Assembly (NCBI RefSeq): GCF_036898095.1 | Contig: NC_090761.1 | Span: 43,440,454 to 43,504,453 of the forward strand | Direction: 5' to 3' | Length of the DNA: 64,000 nt | Source: Palaemon carinicauda | Lineage: Eukaryota > Arthropoda > Malacostraca > Decapoda > Palaemonidae | In this document: positions 21,033-30,870 of the stretch, piece by piece | Position numbering within the stretch: the first letter of the stretch is position 1 | Layout of the letters: every line of letters begins with the position of its first letter | Program-made: the position numbers and the translations under genes | The notes under the pieces: model-generated | Databases searched by the model: none | Told to the model about the DNA's origin: nothing | What the model saw: only the letters and a program-made list of their open reading frames with translations

Positions 21033-22385
21033 TTAGTAAAATGAAGCAAACACCGACTTGCTCCTCCAAAAGGTCGCGTCCATAATACTTCGTAGAGATC
21101 TATTTTGCTTAGAGGCCACGGAAGTTGCTATAGCTCTTACTTCGTGCGTCTTGACCTTAAGCAAGCAACGATCTTTTTCACTCAAGTGAGAATGAGCCTC
21201 TCGGATTAAAAATCTAATAAAATACGATAAAGCATTTTTAGACATAGGCAATGAGGGCTTCTTAACTGAGCACCATAAGGCCTCAGATCCACCTCGTAAG
21301 GATCTGGTACGAGCTAAATAAAACTTAAGAGTTCTAACTGGGCACAGTACTCTTTCAAGCTCGTTGCCTACGATCTCTGATAGGCAAGGTATATCAAAAG
21401 ATTTAGGCCAAGGACGAGAAGGCAGTTCATTTTTGGCCAAGAAACCAAGCTGAAGCGAACATGTGGCTTTATCTGTAGAAAAGCCGATGTTTTTACTAAA
21501 GGCATGGATCTCACTGACCCTTTTAGCCGAAGCCAAGCACACTAAGAAAAGTGTCTTGAGGGTGAGATCCTTCAGGGAGGCTGAATGTAATGGCTCAAAC
21601 CTGTCGGACATTAGGAACCCTAGGACCACGTCTAAGTTCCATCCAGGAGTTGCCATACGACGCTCCTTAGAGGTCTCGAAGGACTTAAGGAGATCTTGGA
21701 GATCTTTATTATTGGACAGATCTAAGCCTCTATGTCTGAACACAGAAGCCAACATGCTCCTGTAGCCCTTAATAGTGGGAGCAGAGAGGGAGCGAACATT
21801 TCTCAGATGCAAGAGAAAGTCTGCAATTTGGGCTACAGAGGTACTGGAAGAGGAAATGGATGATGACTTGCACCAGTCTCTAAAGACTTCCCACTTCGAC
21901 TGGTAGACCTTGATGGTAGATGCTCTCCTAGCTCTCGCAATCGCTCTGGCTGCCTCCTTCGAGAATCCTCGAGCTCTTGAGAGTCTTTCGATAGTCTGAA
22001 GGCAGTCAGACGAAGCGTGGGGAGGCTTTGATGAAGACTCCTTACGTGGGGCTGCCGTAAGAGATCCATCCTTAAAGGTAGACTCCTTGGAACGTCTACC
22101 AGCCATTGAAGTACCTCTGTGAACCACTCTCTCGCGGGCCAGAGTGGAGCAACCAATGTCAACCTGGTCCCTTCGTGAGAGGTGAACTTCTGCAGCACCT
22201 TGTCTAGGATCTTGAAAGGTGGAAAGGCATAAACGTCCAGGTGAGACCAGTCCAGCAGGAAAGCGTCTATGTGGGCTGCCTCTGGTTCTGGAACTGGAAA
22301 GCAGTAAGTCGAGAGCCTCTTTGTCAGAGAAGTCGCAAAAAGATCTATGGTGGGTTGACCCCATGTCATCCATAGCTTCTCGCAC
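21033..22385 (-). CDS. Tyrosine recombinase of DIRS copy B
   Basis: A 450-codon open frame, the best preserved recombinase in the window. The N-terminal third overlaps the methyltransferase-like frame and may start later than the first ATG. The core begins near SSDCLQTIERLSR, followed by a SAM-like DNA-binding part (VYQSKWEVFRDWCK, ADFLLHL, TIKGYRSML). The catalytic set is visible: Arg in AKRVSEIHAFS, HxxR in THEVRAIATS, Trp in DATFWRSKS and Tyr at the very end in FASFY. A TAA follows directly after this tyrosine, where copies A and D read on for about 28 residues. The protein would therefore keep the nucleophile but lose its C-terminal tail. It might act on this copy or in trans; activity is unknown. 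Confidence 0.85.
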   Translation of the reverse strand: MREAMDDMGSTHHRSFCDFSDKEALDLLLSSSRTRGSPHRRFPAGLVSPGRLCLSTFQDPRQGAAEVHLSRRDQVDIGCSTLARERVVHRGTSMAGRRSKESTFKDGSLTAAPRKESSSKPPHASSDCLQTIERLSRARGFSKEAARAIARARRASTIKVYQSKWEVFRDWCKSSSISSSSTSVAQIADFLLHLRNVRSLSAPTIKGYRSMLASVFRHRGLDLSNNKDLQDLLKSFETSKERRMATPGWNLDVVLGFLMSDRFEPLHSASLKDLTLKTLFLVCLASAKRVSEIHAFSKNIGFSTDKATCSLQLGFLAKNELPSRPWPKSFDIPCLSEIVGNELERVLCPVRTLKFYLARTRSLRGGSEALWCSVKKPSLPMSKNALSYFIRFLIREAHSHLSEKDRCLLKVKTHEVRAIATSVASKQNRSLRSIMDATFWRSKSVFASFY

Positions 22386-23055
22386 ACAGTCTTATGCAAC
22401 GTCCACTCCATGGAGATGACTTGTCCTCTTCTGCTGAGGCCGTCCGCCAAGACATTCATTTTCCTTGCACAAATCTCGCCAAAGGAGAGATGTTACTTGC
22501 CTTAAATGGAGTTCCTTCTGATCCGTGGATCAAAGACCCGAGCATTCCAGACTGTCCAGTGGAGCTCCCTAACCCAAATCCGATGCATCTGAAAACAACA
22601 CATGATTTGGGTTCTTGATCGCAAGAGAAAGACCTTCTCGAAGTCTGATGTTGCTGTCCCACCAAGTCACACATGTCTAGACTGAGTTGGAGATTGGGAA
22701 AGATATACTCTCTAAGCCCTTCTCCTTGTTCCAATGGTTTAGGTGAAATTGGAAAGGGCATAGGTTGAGTCTCCCCAGAGAGATAAACTACTCCAGCGAT
22801 GAAAGAGTTCCCACGAGGCTAGTTCAAACTCTTACAGAGCAACTGTTTTTCTCTTGCAAGTGAAGGACTTTTAACAGAGCTTGTTCCATTCTTGCGGGAG
22901 ACGAAAAGGCCCGAAAAATCAGACACTGTTATCTCCATTCCCAAATAAAGAATAGTCTGGGATGGGGTACTGTAAGTTACGACTTCTCTACGTTCACTAT
23001 GAGACCTAGCTCCTTGGTTAGGTCTAATGTCCATTAGAGGCTCTCCAGACAGCAA
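21833..23055 (-). pseudogene. RNase H remnant and methyltransferase-like domain of DIRS copy B
   Basis: The 208-residue frame at 21833-22459 starts at NVLADGLSRRGQ, the end of RNase H, and continues with DLFATSLTKRL, YCFPVPEPE, DWSHLDVYAFPPF and WPAREWF, the DIRS methyltransferase-like block. Upstream (22460-23055) only eroded RNase H and connection sequence remains, in mixed frames. It overlaps the recombinase start in a different frame, an arrangement shared by the other copies and typical of DIRS elements. Confidence 0.75.
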
Positions 23056-23059
23056 TATA

Positions 23060-23380
23060 ATGACGACGCCCTGATTAGTTAGTCGTCAAAATAAAGGGAG
23101 GCTCTGAATCCTCAAAAAATGTAGAAAGCTTGCTACATTTTGCAAGGGCCTTGTAAAAACAAGAGGAGCAGGAATGAGGTCGAAGTACAGTGCTCGACAT
23201 TGGTACATTACTTTCCCGTCCACAAACCTCAGATGTTGTTGAAAGTTTGGATGAATCGGGATGTGGAAGTATGCATCCTGAAGGTCGAGAGAGACCATCC
23301 AGTCGCCTTCCCTTAATGCTGCCAAGACAGATTTGGTAGTCTTCATCGTGAAGTTTGTCTTGACAATGAACACATTGAGC
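23060..23380 (-). pseudogene. Reverse transcriptase remnant of DIRS copy B
   Basis: The frame at 23086-23373 reads KTTKSVLAALREGDWMVSLDLQDAYFHIPIHP with the first catalytic aspartate, then LYFDLIPAPLVFTRPL. The region that should hold the YLDD box (about 23070-23090) reads YFDD in another frame and is followed at once by a stop. The enzyme cannot be made intact. Confidence 0.78.
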
Positions 23381-23477
23381 GCACTTACATCTTAAGTACT
23401 CCTGCAGTGAACGTGGCTGCCAGATCATTGGAGCCATCCCTGATAGCTTTGTTCCTGCAGAGAACTTGGCTGTCAGA

Positions 23478-25122
23478 TCATTGGAGCCATCCCTGATAGT
23501 CTTGTTCATGCATGACATAATTGTACAGCAAAACTTCAAACGCTCGAAAAACTCCTAACAGGAGATGGTCTAGCTCTGAAGCCGACCATAAAATCTTGGA
23601 GCGTCTCATGGCCAGGCGACGGGGAGAGTCTATGAGGCTTGAGAAGTCTCCCTGGGCAGAGGCAGGAACTCCCAAGCCGAGAACTTCTCCCGTGTCATAC
23701 CAGACGCTCGCTCTATAAGCCAGTTTAAAAGGAGGGAAAGCAAAGGCTGTCTCCCCCAAATTCCTCCTGGTGATCAACCAGCCACCTAGCAAACGTAAAG
23801 CTCTCTTAGAAGAGCGAGAGAGCACTAGCTTAGAAAACAACGGCTTCGAAGTAGCTAGGCCTAGTGTAAACTCTGACGAAGGCGAACGAGGAGCAGCAGT
23901 TACAAAATGGTCCGGACAAAGATCCTTAAAAATCAGCATGATTTTTTTAAAGTTCATAGAGGGCTGAGCAGCTTTAGGCTCCTCTCCGTCTGACAAAGTC
24001 CCCAAAGGAATATCAGTAGGAGGGGGATCAGCAACTTCCTCATCTGAAGGAACCTCGTCCGACAATTGCCAAGTCTCATGAAAAGGAGAGACCTGCCGCG
24101 GTGGCAATGCTTGACAGGCAAAGTCCACACGCAAAGGAGCAGCAGTAGCAGTCAAGGAAGCGACGTCATGTCGCTGCTGAAAGGACTGACCAGCAACAAC
24201 AACAGGAGTTGATGGACGCTCGACGTCAAGTCGAGACTGCCTTGACTGCCTAGACTGAGCAGTCAAAACAACCCTTGACTGCGGTGCTTGACGCTCAACG
24301 TCAAAACAAGGCAACTGAGCTGGTTGGCGAACGTCCTGAACGTCAACACGAGACTGCGGCAGCGGCTGAACGTCAACACGAGGCTGCGGCAGCGGCTGAA
24401 AGTCAACACGGGACTGCAGCGAGAAAGGATCCAAGTCACGTGACTGACGTGACAAACTACCGACATCACGTTTCATAACGTCAAAAGGACGAGTAAATGC
24501 TCGTTTGGGCGGTTGACGGCCAGAGTCTCATTTAGCGTAACGGCGACCCGAAAGCGAAGGTTCATCGTGAATCTGCTCAACGTCATACTTCTCCATAAGG
24601 GAGGCAAGCTTAGTATGCATGCCCTGCAGGACAACCCATTTAGGATCAACGGGAGTCGGAACGGGCCGAGACGACGGTAACGTCTGTGTTGGCAAAACAT
24701 TGCCTTTACCACGACCCTCGGACCCCGTGTTACGCTTGCGTTTAATAGGCGAACCGTCTTCCGACGACTGCAAAGGGTCAGAGCTGTCCCCATGGCTACA
24801 GCCAGGATGCTGGACCTGTCCTGAAGGGACTGACTTTCGCTTAAAGGGTCTAGAAACCTTGCGCCAAGGTTTCTTTTGCGAAAAGTCTTCGGATGACGAG
24901 GAGAAACTTCGTCTCTCCTGTCTTATGGCAAGGACGTGCTTGCCGAGCAACGTCTGATACCTTTGAGGGAACGTTTGTTCGTTGGTTTACACTCCTCACT
25001 CCCTTAGGTCCTACGACATTCCTTCTCCCTGGTGCATGGGAGCCTGAAAGAGGTCTCGGACTAGGCAAGTGACAAGCACGAACAAACGAACCCTCCGCAA
25101 CACAGCACATGTTTTCTAGCAC
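23478..25122 (-). pseudogene. gag of DIRS copy B, two frames
   Basis: The 332-residue frame at 23478-24476 covers the C-terminal half: repeated SRVDVQ and QSRQSRQSR segments, an acidic stretch (DEVPSDEEVADPP), then the conserved core with RASVWYDTGEVLGLGVPAS and SSLIDSPRRLAMRRSK. The frames at 24528-24950 and 24850-25122 hold the upstream half with RRSFSSSSEDFSQKKPW and RACHLPSPRPLSGS. A frameshift near 24476-24530 separates them. The Cys-rich N-terminus of copy D is absent. The role as structural protein is inferred from position and likeness to copy D. Confidence 0.72.
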
Positions 25123-26466
25123 TCACTTCACTGATATCTTATTTTTCAATAATTTCACATTAGGCATGAATAAAACTGATATCTACCTGAAGCACGCAAT
25201 TCTCCCTTAAATCAAAATGTTAGAATTGCGAAATGAGTCGTATAATGTAAGCACATTAGTACAAAATGAAACACACATGCAAAAATCAAAAAAAAAAATA
25301 TACATATATATCGAATAAAACGGAAATATATAAAGTTAAAAAGGATCAGTGACTGGGGAGGAGACTCAACTCTAGTTCACTAAAGACTACGTTTTCAATC
25401 TCTCACCGTACAGTGCCTTGGGACGAGAATAAAAACTAAAAAAGTTTTATCCTTTCTCCCCGTACAGAGACTTGGGACGAGAGTAAAAAACTGAATCGAG
25501 AACAACGTTACTCGCTCCCAAACTCCTTACAGTACTTGGGACGAGAATAAAGATCGGATCGTTCTCTCTTTCTCTCTCTCTCTCCGTCTCTCTCTCTCTC
25601 TCTCTTGTCACACACAAGAGAATTGCCCACTCACCCTTCGTCAATAAACAGGTTATTTGACCAAAGGAAAAAACTGAAAGGACTAAGAAATTGAAAATTA
25701 ACAAGTTCCTTTAAATTAGTATTTAAAACACTTCAGTTTGAAAGAAGAATGAACAAAACGTCAAAATCGATTTACTCTTCCTGCAAAGTGAAAACGTGAT
25801 TCTCTCTTTCTCTATCGTAACGATAGACCGCAAACTGCGTAGCATAAATAAACCAAACGTTAGTTCATCTTTGAAAAAACAGCACGAAGACTATTCAAAG
25901 AATATCTTTCTTAAAATATTTTCTAAAAAATATTCATTTCATAACTCTTACAGAGCAAATGATTTAAGCTTAACGAAAATAAAAGTTAAATGGGCTCAAC
26001 GTTGTTTAACTTCGGTTTCCAAGTTAGGACCGCCTACATCTCGGACTAGGGGAGGAATAGGTAAAGGCCGCATATAAACAAAACATAAAATTTATCTTGA
26101 TGTTTAGTATAAATGGAAAGCTAATCGAAGAGGCCTAATAAAGGCGGGTGATATATAAAATATATAGAGGAAAATCTATAATTATCAACAATAATTTATA
26201 ACGTGATAAAATTATTACTAAAAGCCTAAAACACACTTCCGTACACTGAGGGAAGGGTCGGCCATCTTTACTCTATGGAAAAACCAGAGATAAAAAAGCA
26301 AGGGCAAAACACTTTTACTCTCCTTTCAAAAGCATTGCTTTTGAGGATAGTATTGAATAATCCAACACGGCGAAAGCAATAAAACCAAAACCAAGTACTT
26401 CACCAATTCGGTAGAAAACTCGAGGTCATAAAGCGAGTGGAATCGACTTGTCGATGAAACCGACAG
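25123..26466 (-). other. Leader of DIRS copy B with CT tract and tandem motif
   Basis: Homologous to the leaders of copies A and C. It contains a CT-rich microsatellite at about 25563-25611 and three spaced copies of a motif close to CAGNGNCTTGGGACGAGA followed by RTAAA, near 25408, 25462 and 25528. No coding sequence is recognised. Confidence 0.62.
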
Positions 26467-26634
26467 AGAAGAACTGGAGCTGTTTACAAGTATATGCGGT
26501 ATCTGGCCGATAGTCGGCGCTGGTGGGCACACCCGCAACCTTCATGGCGATCGCTCGCGAGTTTTTGGAATCTGCCGAGCCGTCGGAGACGTCAGCTATT
26601 ATATATTCACCGGCTAAGTTTAATATTTAAAAAT
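26467..26634. repeat. Right inverted terminal repeat of DIRS copy B
   Basis: Reverse complement of the left repeat over about 145 bases; the outermost 44 bases instead match the right half of the ICR at 20500-20543. Confidence 0.92.
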
Positions 26635-28038
26635 ATGAATTAAACATTCAAATGAAATGGGAGACAAAGGGAATCACTTTTATCATAAAATACTATTATA
26701 CTGTGCTATGCAACATTTCACATCCTCATAATATACCTCCATTATCAGTCATTCACTCAAGTCATCAATGACATTCTATGAACTATTCCTGTCAGTGATA
26801 AGTACAGCAATGTCCCCGCATTTCCGTTAGGGAGGCCAGCTATTGCCGTTGCAATAGTGAAAAAACCTACAGTTGTACAGGTACTATGAAATAAATTTTA
26901 AAGAGTTGGAGAGTGAGAAAAGACAGGAAACCGATTTAATTTAAAAGCCTAAAATGTGGGTTCAGCTATGGCCTGACAGAATGCTGAAAGAAACCTACGA
27001 CTAGTGTACCCCATAAGGTGCACTTACTAAATGGGGTTAAAATAACTAATTTTTTAAATTTGTATTCTTCCTAACTGTACAAACAGTGTTCTTTTAATGA
27101 GTATAATTCCAGCATTGATGGAAACACACTTTAAAATCTATAACGAAATGTCAGTAGTTAGTGGCAGGTGGCAAAGTTTAACTTTACAATTCAAGTTTGT
27201 ATAGTTAGGAAAATCCAAGTTTTCTAAAAAGAAAATTTATTTTTTCCTAAACCAAGTATAAACCTTTGTCCATTTATAGGAGACTTACCCTTGGAAGGGA
27301 GGAAGTTCCTATGACCAAACTAGCTAGTATAAAATCCCAGGATGCCTGGCCACTTAAGACATGAGAGGTGCAGGAATGCGCACTTCAATTGACCACCTAT
27401 TGACCTTAATGGTTCAGGTGATAGGCTCTGTTTCTGTTGGTAGACAGAATGTCACAAAGGAACCTATTGTACAGTATATCCCCGATGGGATACGATATCT
27501 AAGATGAAATGCCAATTTAAAGTGATGCATTTAGTGTATGTCCATCTTTACCTTCAACGGGTGAATGTGGGAATCACTTTCATCTTTAAACACAATAGAA
27601 CAGTTCACGATATGATAACTTACCGGCATCAAAGTCCGATCCAGCAGCGTAACAGTTTGACCGATGAACCCAAGGAAGGGGGGGGGGGGAAGCAGCCCAG
27701 ATATTTTTACTCTTGTCCTTGGACAAGGTGCTTCTTGCCCTGTTGAAAAACTTGCAAGGGAACAATCACCACAAACTAGGTTCCTGTCTAGATAAGATTT
27801 ATTCTAGTGACTAGAGGAAAAGCTCAATCAGGAGTACACTCACTCCCACGAACAGGATAAGTGATCGCTAACAGAAGAGTATGTGTATTAAGTGAGCACC
27901 CATGCACACGAGTGTAATAGATGAATATGGAAATAGGTGTGAACAAGCATATAATCCTGTCCAAATAATTGTACACTAGTTGGACCACACGTGGACACAT
28001 TACATTCCAATATCAAACAAGCGAGTGCTTGTTGAAAT
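26635..28038. other. Interval between DIRS copies B and C, with a possible small inverted-repeat element
   Basis: No gene is seen. Around 27058-27215 two imperfect inverted segments share TTCCTAACTGTACAAAC and its reverse form GTTTGTATAGTTAGGAA, which may be the ends of a short MITE-like element. A run of G lies at about 27670-27680. The rest is AT-rich and unremarkable. Confidence 0.4.
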
Positions 28039-28079
28039 ATGTTATTTTCCTTAGTAAAATCAATTTTTGAATATACTTA

Positions 28080-28231
28080 CCCGATGATCATGTAGCTGCA
28101 ACTCTGTTGCTCGACAGAAAAAACCTACGGTCGGGATACGCCAGCGATCGCTATACAGGTGGGGGTGTACAACAACAGCGCCATCTGTCGAGTAGGTACT
28201 CAGGTACTTCTTGTCAACAAGAACCAATTTT
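28080..28231. repeat. Left inverted terminal repeat of DIRS copy C
   Basis: Reverse complement of 34352-34505 with very few differences; it includes TAGCTGCAACTCTGTTGCTC and the CGACAGATGGCGCTGTTG block in reverse orientation. Confidence 0.9.
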
Positions 28232-28281
28232 CTCCTCGGTCCACTGGGTCTCTATGGGGAGGAAGGGAGGGTCCTTAAATT

Positions 28282-28372
28282 CATGATCATCGGGTAAGTA
28301 TATTCAAAAATTTATTTTACTAAGGAAAATAACATTTTTCAATATTAATCTTACCCGATGATCATGTAGCTG
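28282..28372. repeat. ICR of DIRS copy C
   Basis: The left half is the reverse complement of the left outer terminus (28039-28095), apart from one noted mismatch. The right half is the reverse complement of the right outer terminus (about 34480-34522), including the copy-specific tract GATGATCATGTAGCTG. Confidence 0.88.
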
Positions 28373-28652
28373 ATTCACACCCAGGGGGGTGGGTGGAGAC
28401 CAGCATACATGTTAACATAAGAAGCTAAGTATCCCGTATTTCATTTTAGCAGTTATTCAAAATAACAAACATAAAATAAATAAGTACCTGGTAAGGAAGA
28501 CGACTTGAACAATTACTCTGCCTTTTTAAGTACGTCTTCCTTACTGAGCCTCGCGATCCTCATAGGATGCTGAGCGACTCCTAGGAGCTGAAGTATGAAG
28601 GGTTGCAACCCATACTAAAGGTCCTCATCAAAACCTCTAATCTAGGCGCTTC

Positions 28653-30216
28653 TCAAGAAATGATTTTGACCACCCGCCAAATCAAGTAGGATGCGAAAGG
28701 CTTCTTAGCCTTCCGGACAACCCAAAAATATTTCAAGAGAAAGATTAAAAAGGTTCTGGAATTAGGGAATTGTAGTGGTGGAGCCCCCACCACTACTGCA
28801 CTCGTTGCTACGAATGGTCCCAGAGTGTAGCAGTTCTCGTAAAGAGACTGGACATTAAGATAAAAGACGCGAACACTGATTTGCTTTTCCAATAGGTTGC
28901 GTCGAATATACTTTGCAGAGATCTATTTTGTTCAAAGGCCACGGAAGTTGTGACAGCTCTAACTTCGTGTGTCCTTACCTTCAGCAAAGCTTGGTCTTCC
29001 TCATTCAGAAGGGAATGAGCTTCTCGTATTAACAGTCTGATAAAATAGGGTAAAGAATTCTCTGACATAGGCAAAGATGGATTCTTAACTGAACACCATA
29101 AAGCTTCAGACGGGCCTCTTAAAGGTTTTTAAAATAGAACTTAAGAGCTCTTACAGGACATAATACTCTTTCTAGTTCATTTCCAACCATACGATAAGTT
29201 TGGAATATCAAACGATATTGGTCAAGGCCGAGAAGGCAGCTCGTGTTTGGCTAGAAAACCAAGTTGTAGAACATGTAGCCGTTTCGGATGAGAATCCGAT
29301 GTTCCTGCTGAAGGCATGAATCTCACTGACTCTTTTAGCTGTGGTTAAGCATATCAGGAAAAGTCTTAAAGGTGAGATCTTTCAGGGAGGCTGATTGAAG
29401 TGGTTTGAACCTGTCTGACATAAGGAATCTTAGAACCACGTCTAAATTCCAACCAGGTGTAACCAAACGACGCTCCTTCGTGGTCTCAAAAGACTTAAGG
29501 AGGTCCTGTAGATCTTTATTGTGGGAAAGATCTAAGCCTCTGTGACGGAAGACTGATGCCAACATGCTACTGTAACCCTAGATAGTGGGAGCTGAAAGAG
29601 ATCGTTCTTTCCTCAGATATAAGAGGAAGTCAGCTATTTGAGTTACAGAGGTACTGGTCGAGGATACGGATACTGACTTGCACCAGTTTCGGAAGATTTC
29701 CCACTTCGATTGGTAGACTCTAAGGGTGGATGTTCTCCTTGCTCTAGCAATCGCTCTGGTTGCCTCCTTCGAAAAACCTCTAGTTCTCGAGAGTCTTTCG
29801 ATAGTCTGAAGGCAGTCAGACGAAGAACGTGGAGGCCTTGGAGTACCTTCTTTACGCGTGGCAGACGTAGCAGGTCCACCCTTAGGGGAAGTGTTCTGGG
29901 AACGTCTACTAGCCATCGAAGTACCTCGGTGAGTTATTCTCTCGCGGGCCAGAGGGAAGCAACTAGCGTCAACTTTGTCCCTTCGTGAGAGGCGAACTTC
30001 TGCAGTACCTTGTTGACAATCTAGAACGGAGGGAATGCATATAGATCTAGATGTGACCAATCTAGAAGAAAGGCATCTATATGAACTACTGCTGGGTCCG
30101 GGATAGGTGAGCAAAGTATTGGGAGCCTCTTGGTCATCGAGGTTGCGAAGAGATCTATGGTTGGCTGGCCCCAGGTGGCCCAAAGTCTCTTGCATACATC
30201 CTTGTGGAGGGTCCAA
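28653..30216 (-). pseudogene. Tyrosine recombinase of DIRS copy C, fragmented
   Basis: Pieces of the recombinase are spread over several frames: 29578-30216 (SSDCLQTIERLSRTRGFSKE and VYQSKWEIFRNWCK), 29335-29565 (ASVFRHRGLDLSHNKDL), 28808-29074 (THEVRAVTTS and DATYWKSKSVFASF) and a short tail at 28653-28892. Small deletions and frameshifts lie between them. The HxxR box and tryptophan are preserved, but no continuous enzyme can be made. Confidence 0.82.
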
Positions 30217-30870
30217 TATGTTGGAATTATTAGTCCCTTCCTACTGAGACAATCTGCTATGACATTCAAGTTGCCTTGGATGAACCTCGTTACTAGTGAA
30301 AAGTCTAGACCTGTTGAACAGGAGAGGAGGTCTCTTGCGAACTCGTACCATGTCAGAGAGTAGGTCCCTCCTTGCTTGGAGATGTACGTCAAAGCAGGGT
30401 GTTGTCCGTGTTCACCTCCACCACTTTGCCTTGAAGGAGAGACCTGAAGCTTTCCCAGGTCAGACGTACTGCCAGTAGCTTCTTGCAGTTGAAATGCATT
30501 GTCCTTTGACTCGAGTTCCATAATCCCGAGCATTCCCTACCGCCTAATGTCGCACCCCAGCCTACGTCCGATGCGTCCGAGAAGAGAACGTGGTTGGGAG
30601 TCTGAACAGTCAGGGGAAGACCCTTTCAAAGGATGATAAAGTCCTTACACCAAGTCAGACCAAACTTTATCTTTCCGGAAACCGGGATCGAGACCGCTTC
30701 TAGCGTCTTGTCCTTTTCCAGTGAAAAGCTAGATGATACAGAAGAGGACGGAGGTGTAGTCTTCCAAGTGACACAAATTGAACCACGGATGACAGTGTCC
30801 TAACCAGACTCATCCACAGCCTGACAGGGCAGTGTTCCTTCTTCAGCATCTTCTGGATGGATAACAGGGC
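29643..30870 (-). pseudogene. RNase H and methyltransferase-like remains of DIRS copy C
   Basis: The frame at 30021-30533 reads LTYISKQGGTYS, NVIADCLSRKG, DLFATSMTKRL, SPIPDP and DWSHLDLYAFPPF; the frame at 29643-29879 has the trailing part. Upstream RNase H sequence to about 30870 is recognisable by nucleotide likeness to copies A and D but broken. Reverse transcriptase is absent. Confidence 0.72.

Larger units (their letters stand above)
20215..26634 (-). mobile_element. DIRS retrotransposon copy B, both ends present
   Basis: A 6.4-kb DIRS element on the minus strand with inverted terminal repeats at 20215-20402 and 26467-26634, and an ICR at 20448-20543 just inside the left (3') repeat. 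Order: leader (about 25120-26460), gag (23478-25122), damaged reverse transcriptase (23075-23373), RNase H remnant, methyltransferase-like frame (21833-22459) and an open recombinase frame (21033-22385). No target duplication is seen, as expected for recombinase-mediated insertion. The outer ends match the two halves of the ICR up to a shared AT dinucleotide, which fixes the limits to within a couple of bases. The repeats differ by about one base in 145, so the copy is not very old, yet its reverse transcriptase is broken. Confidence 0.92.
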
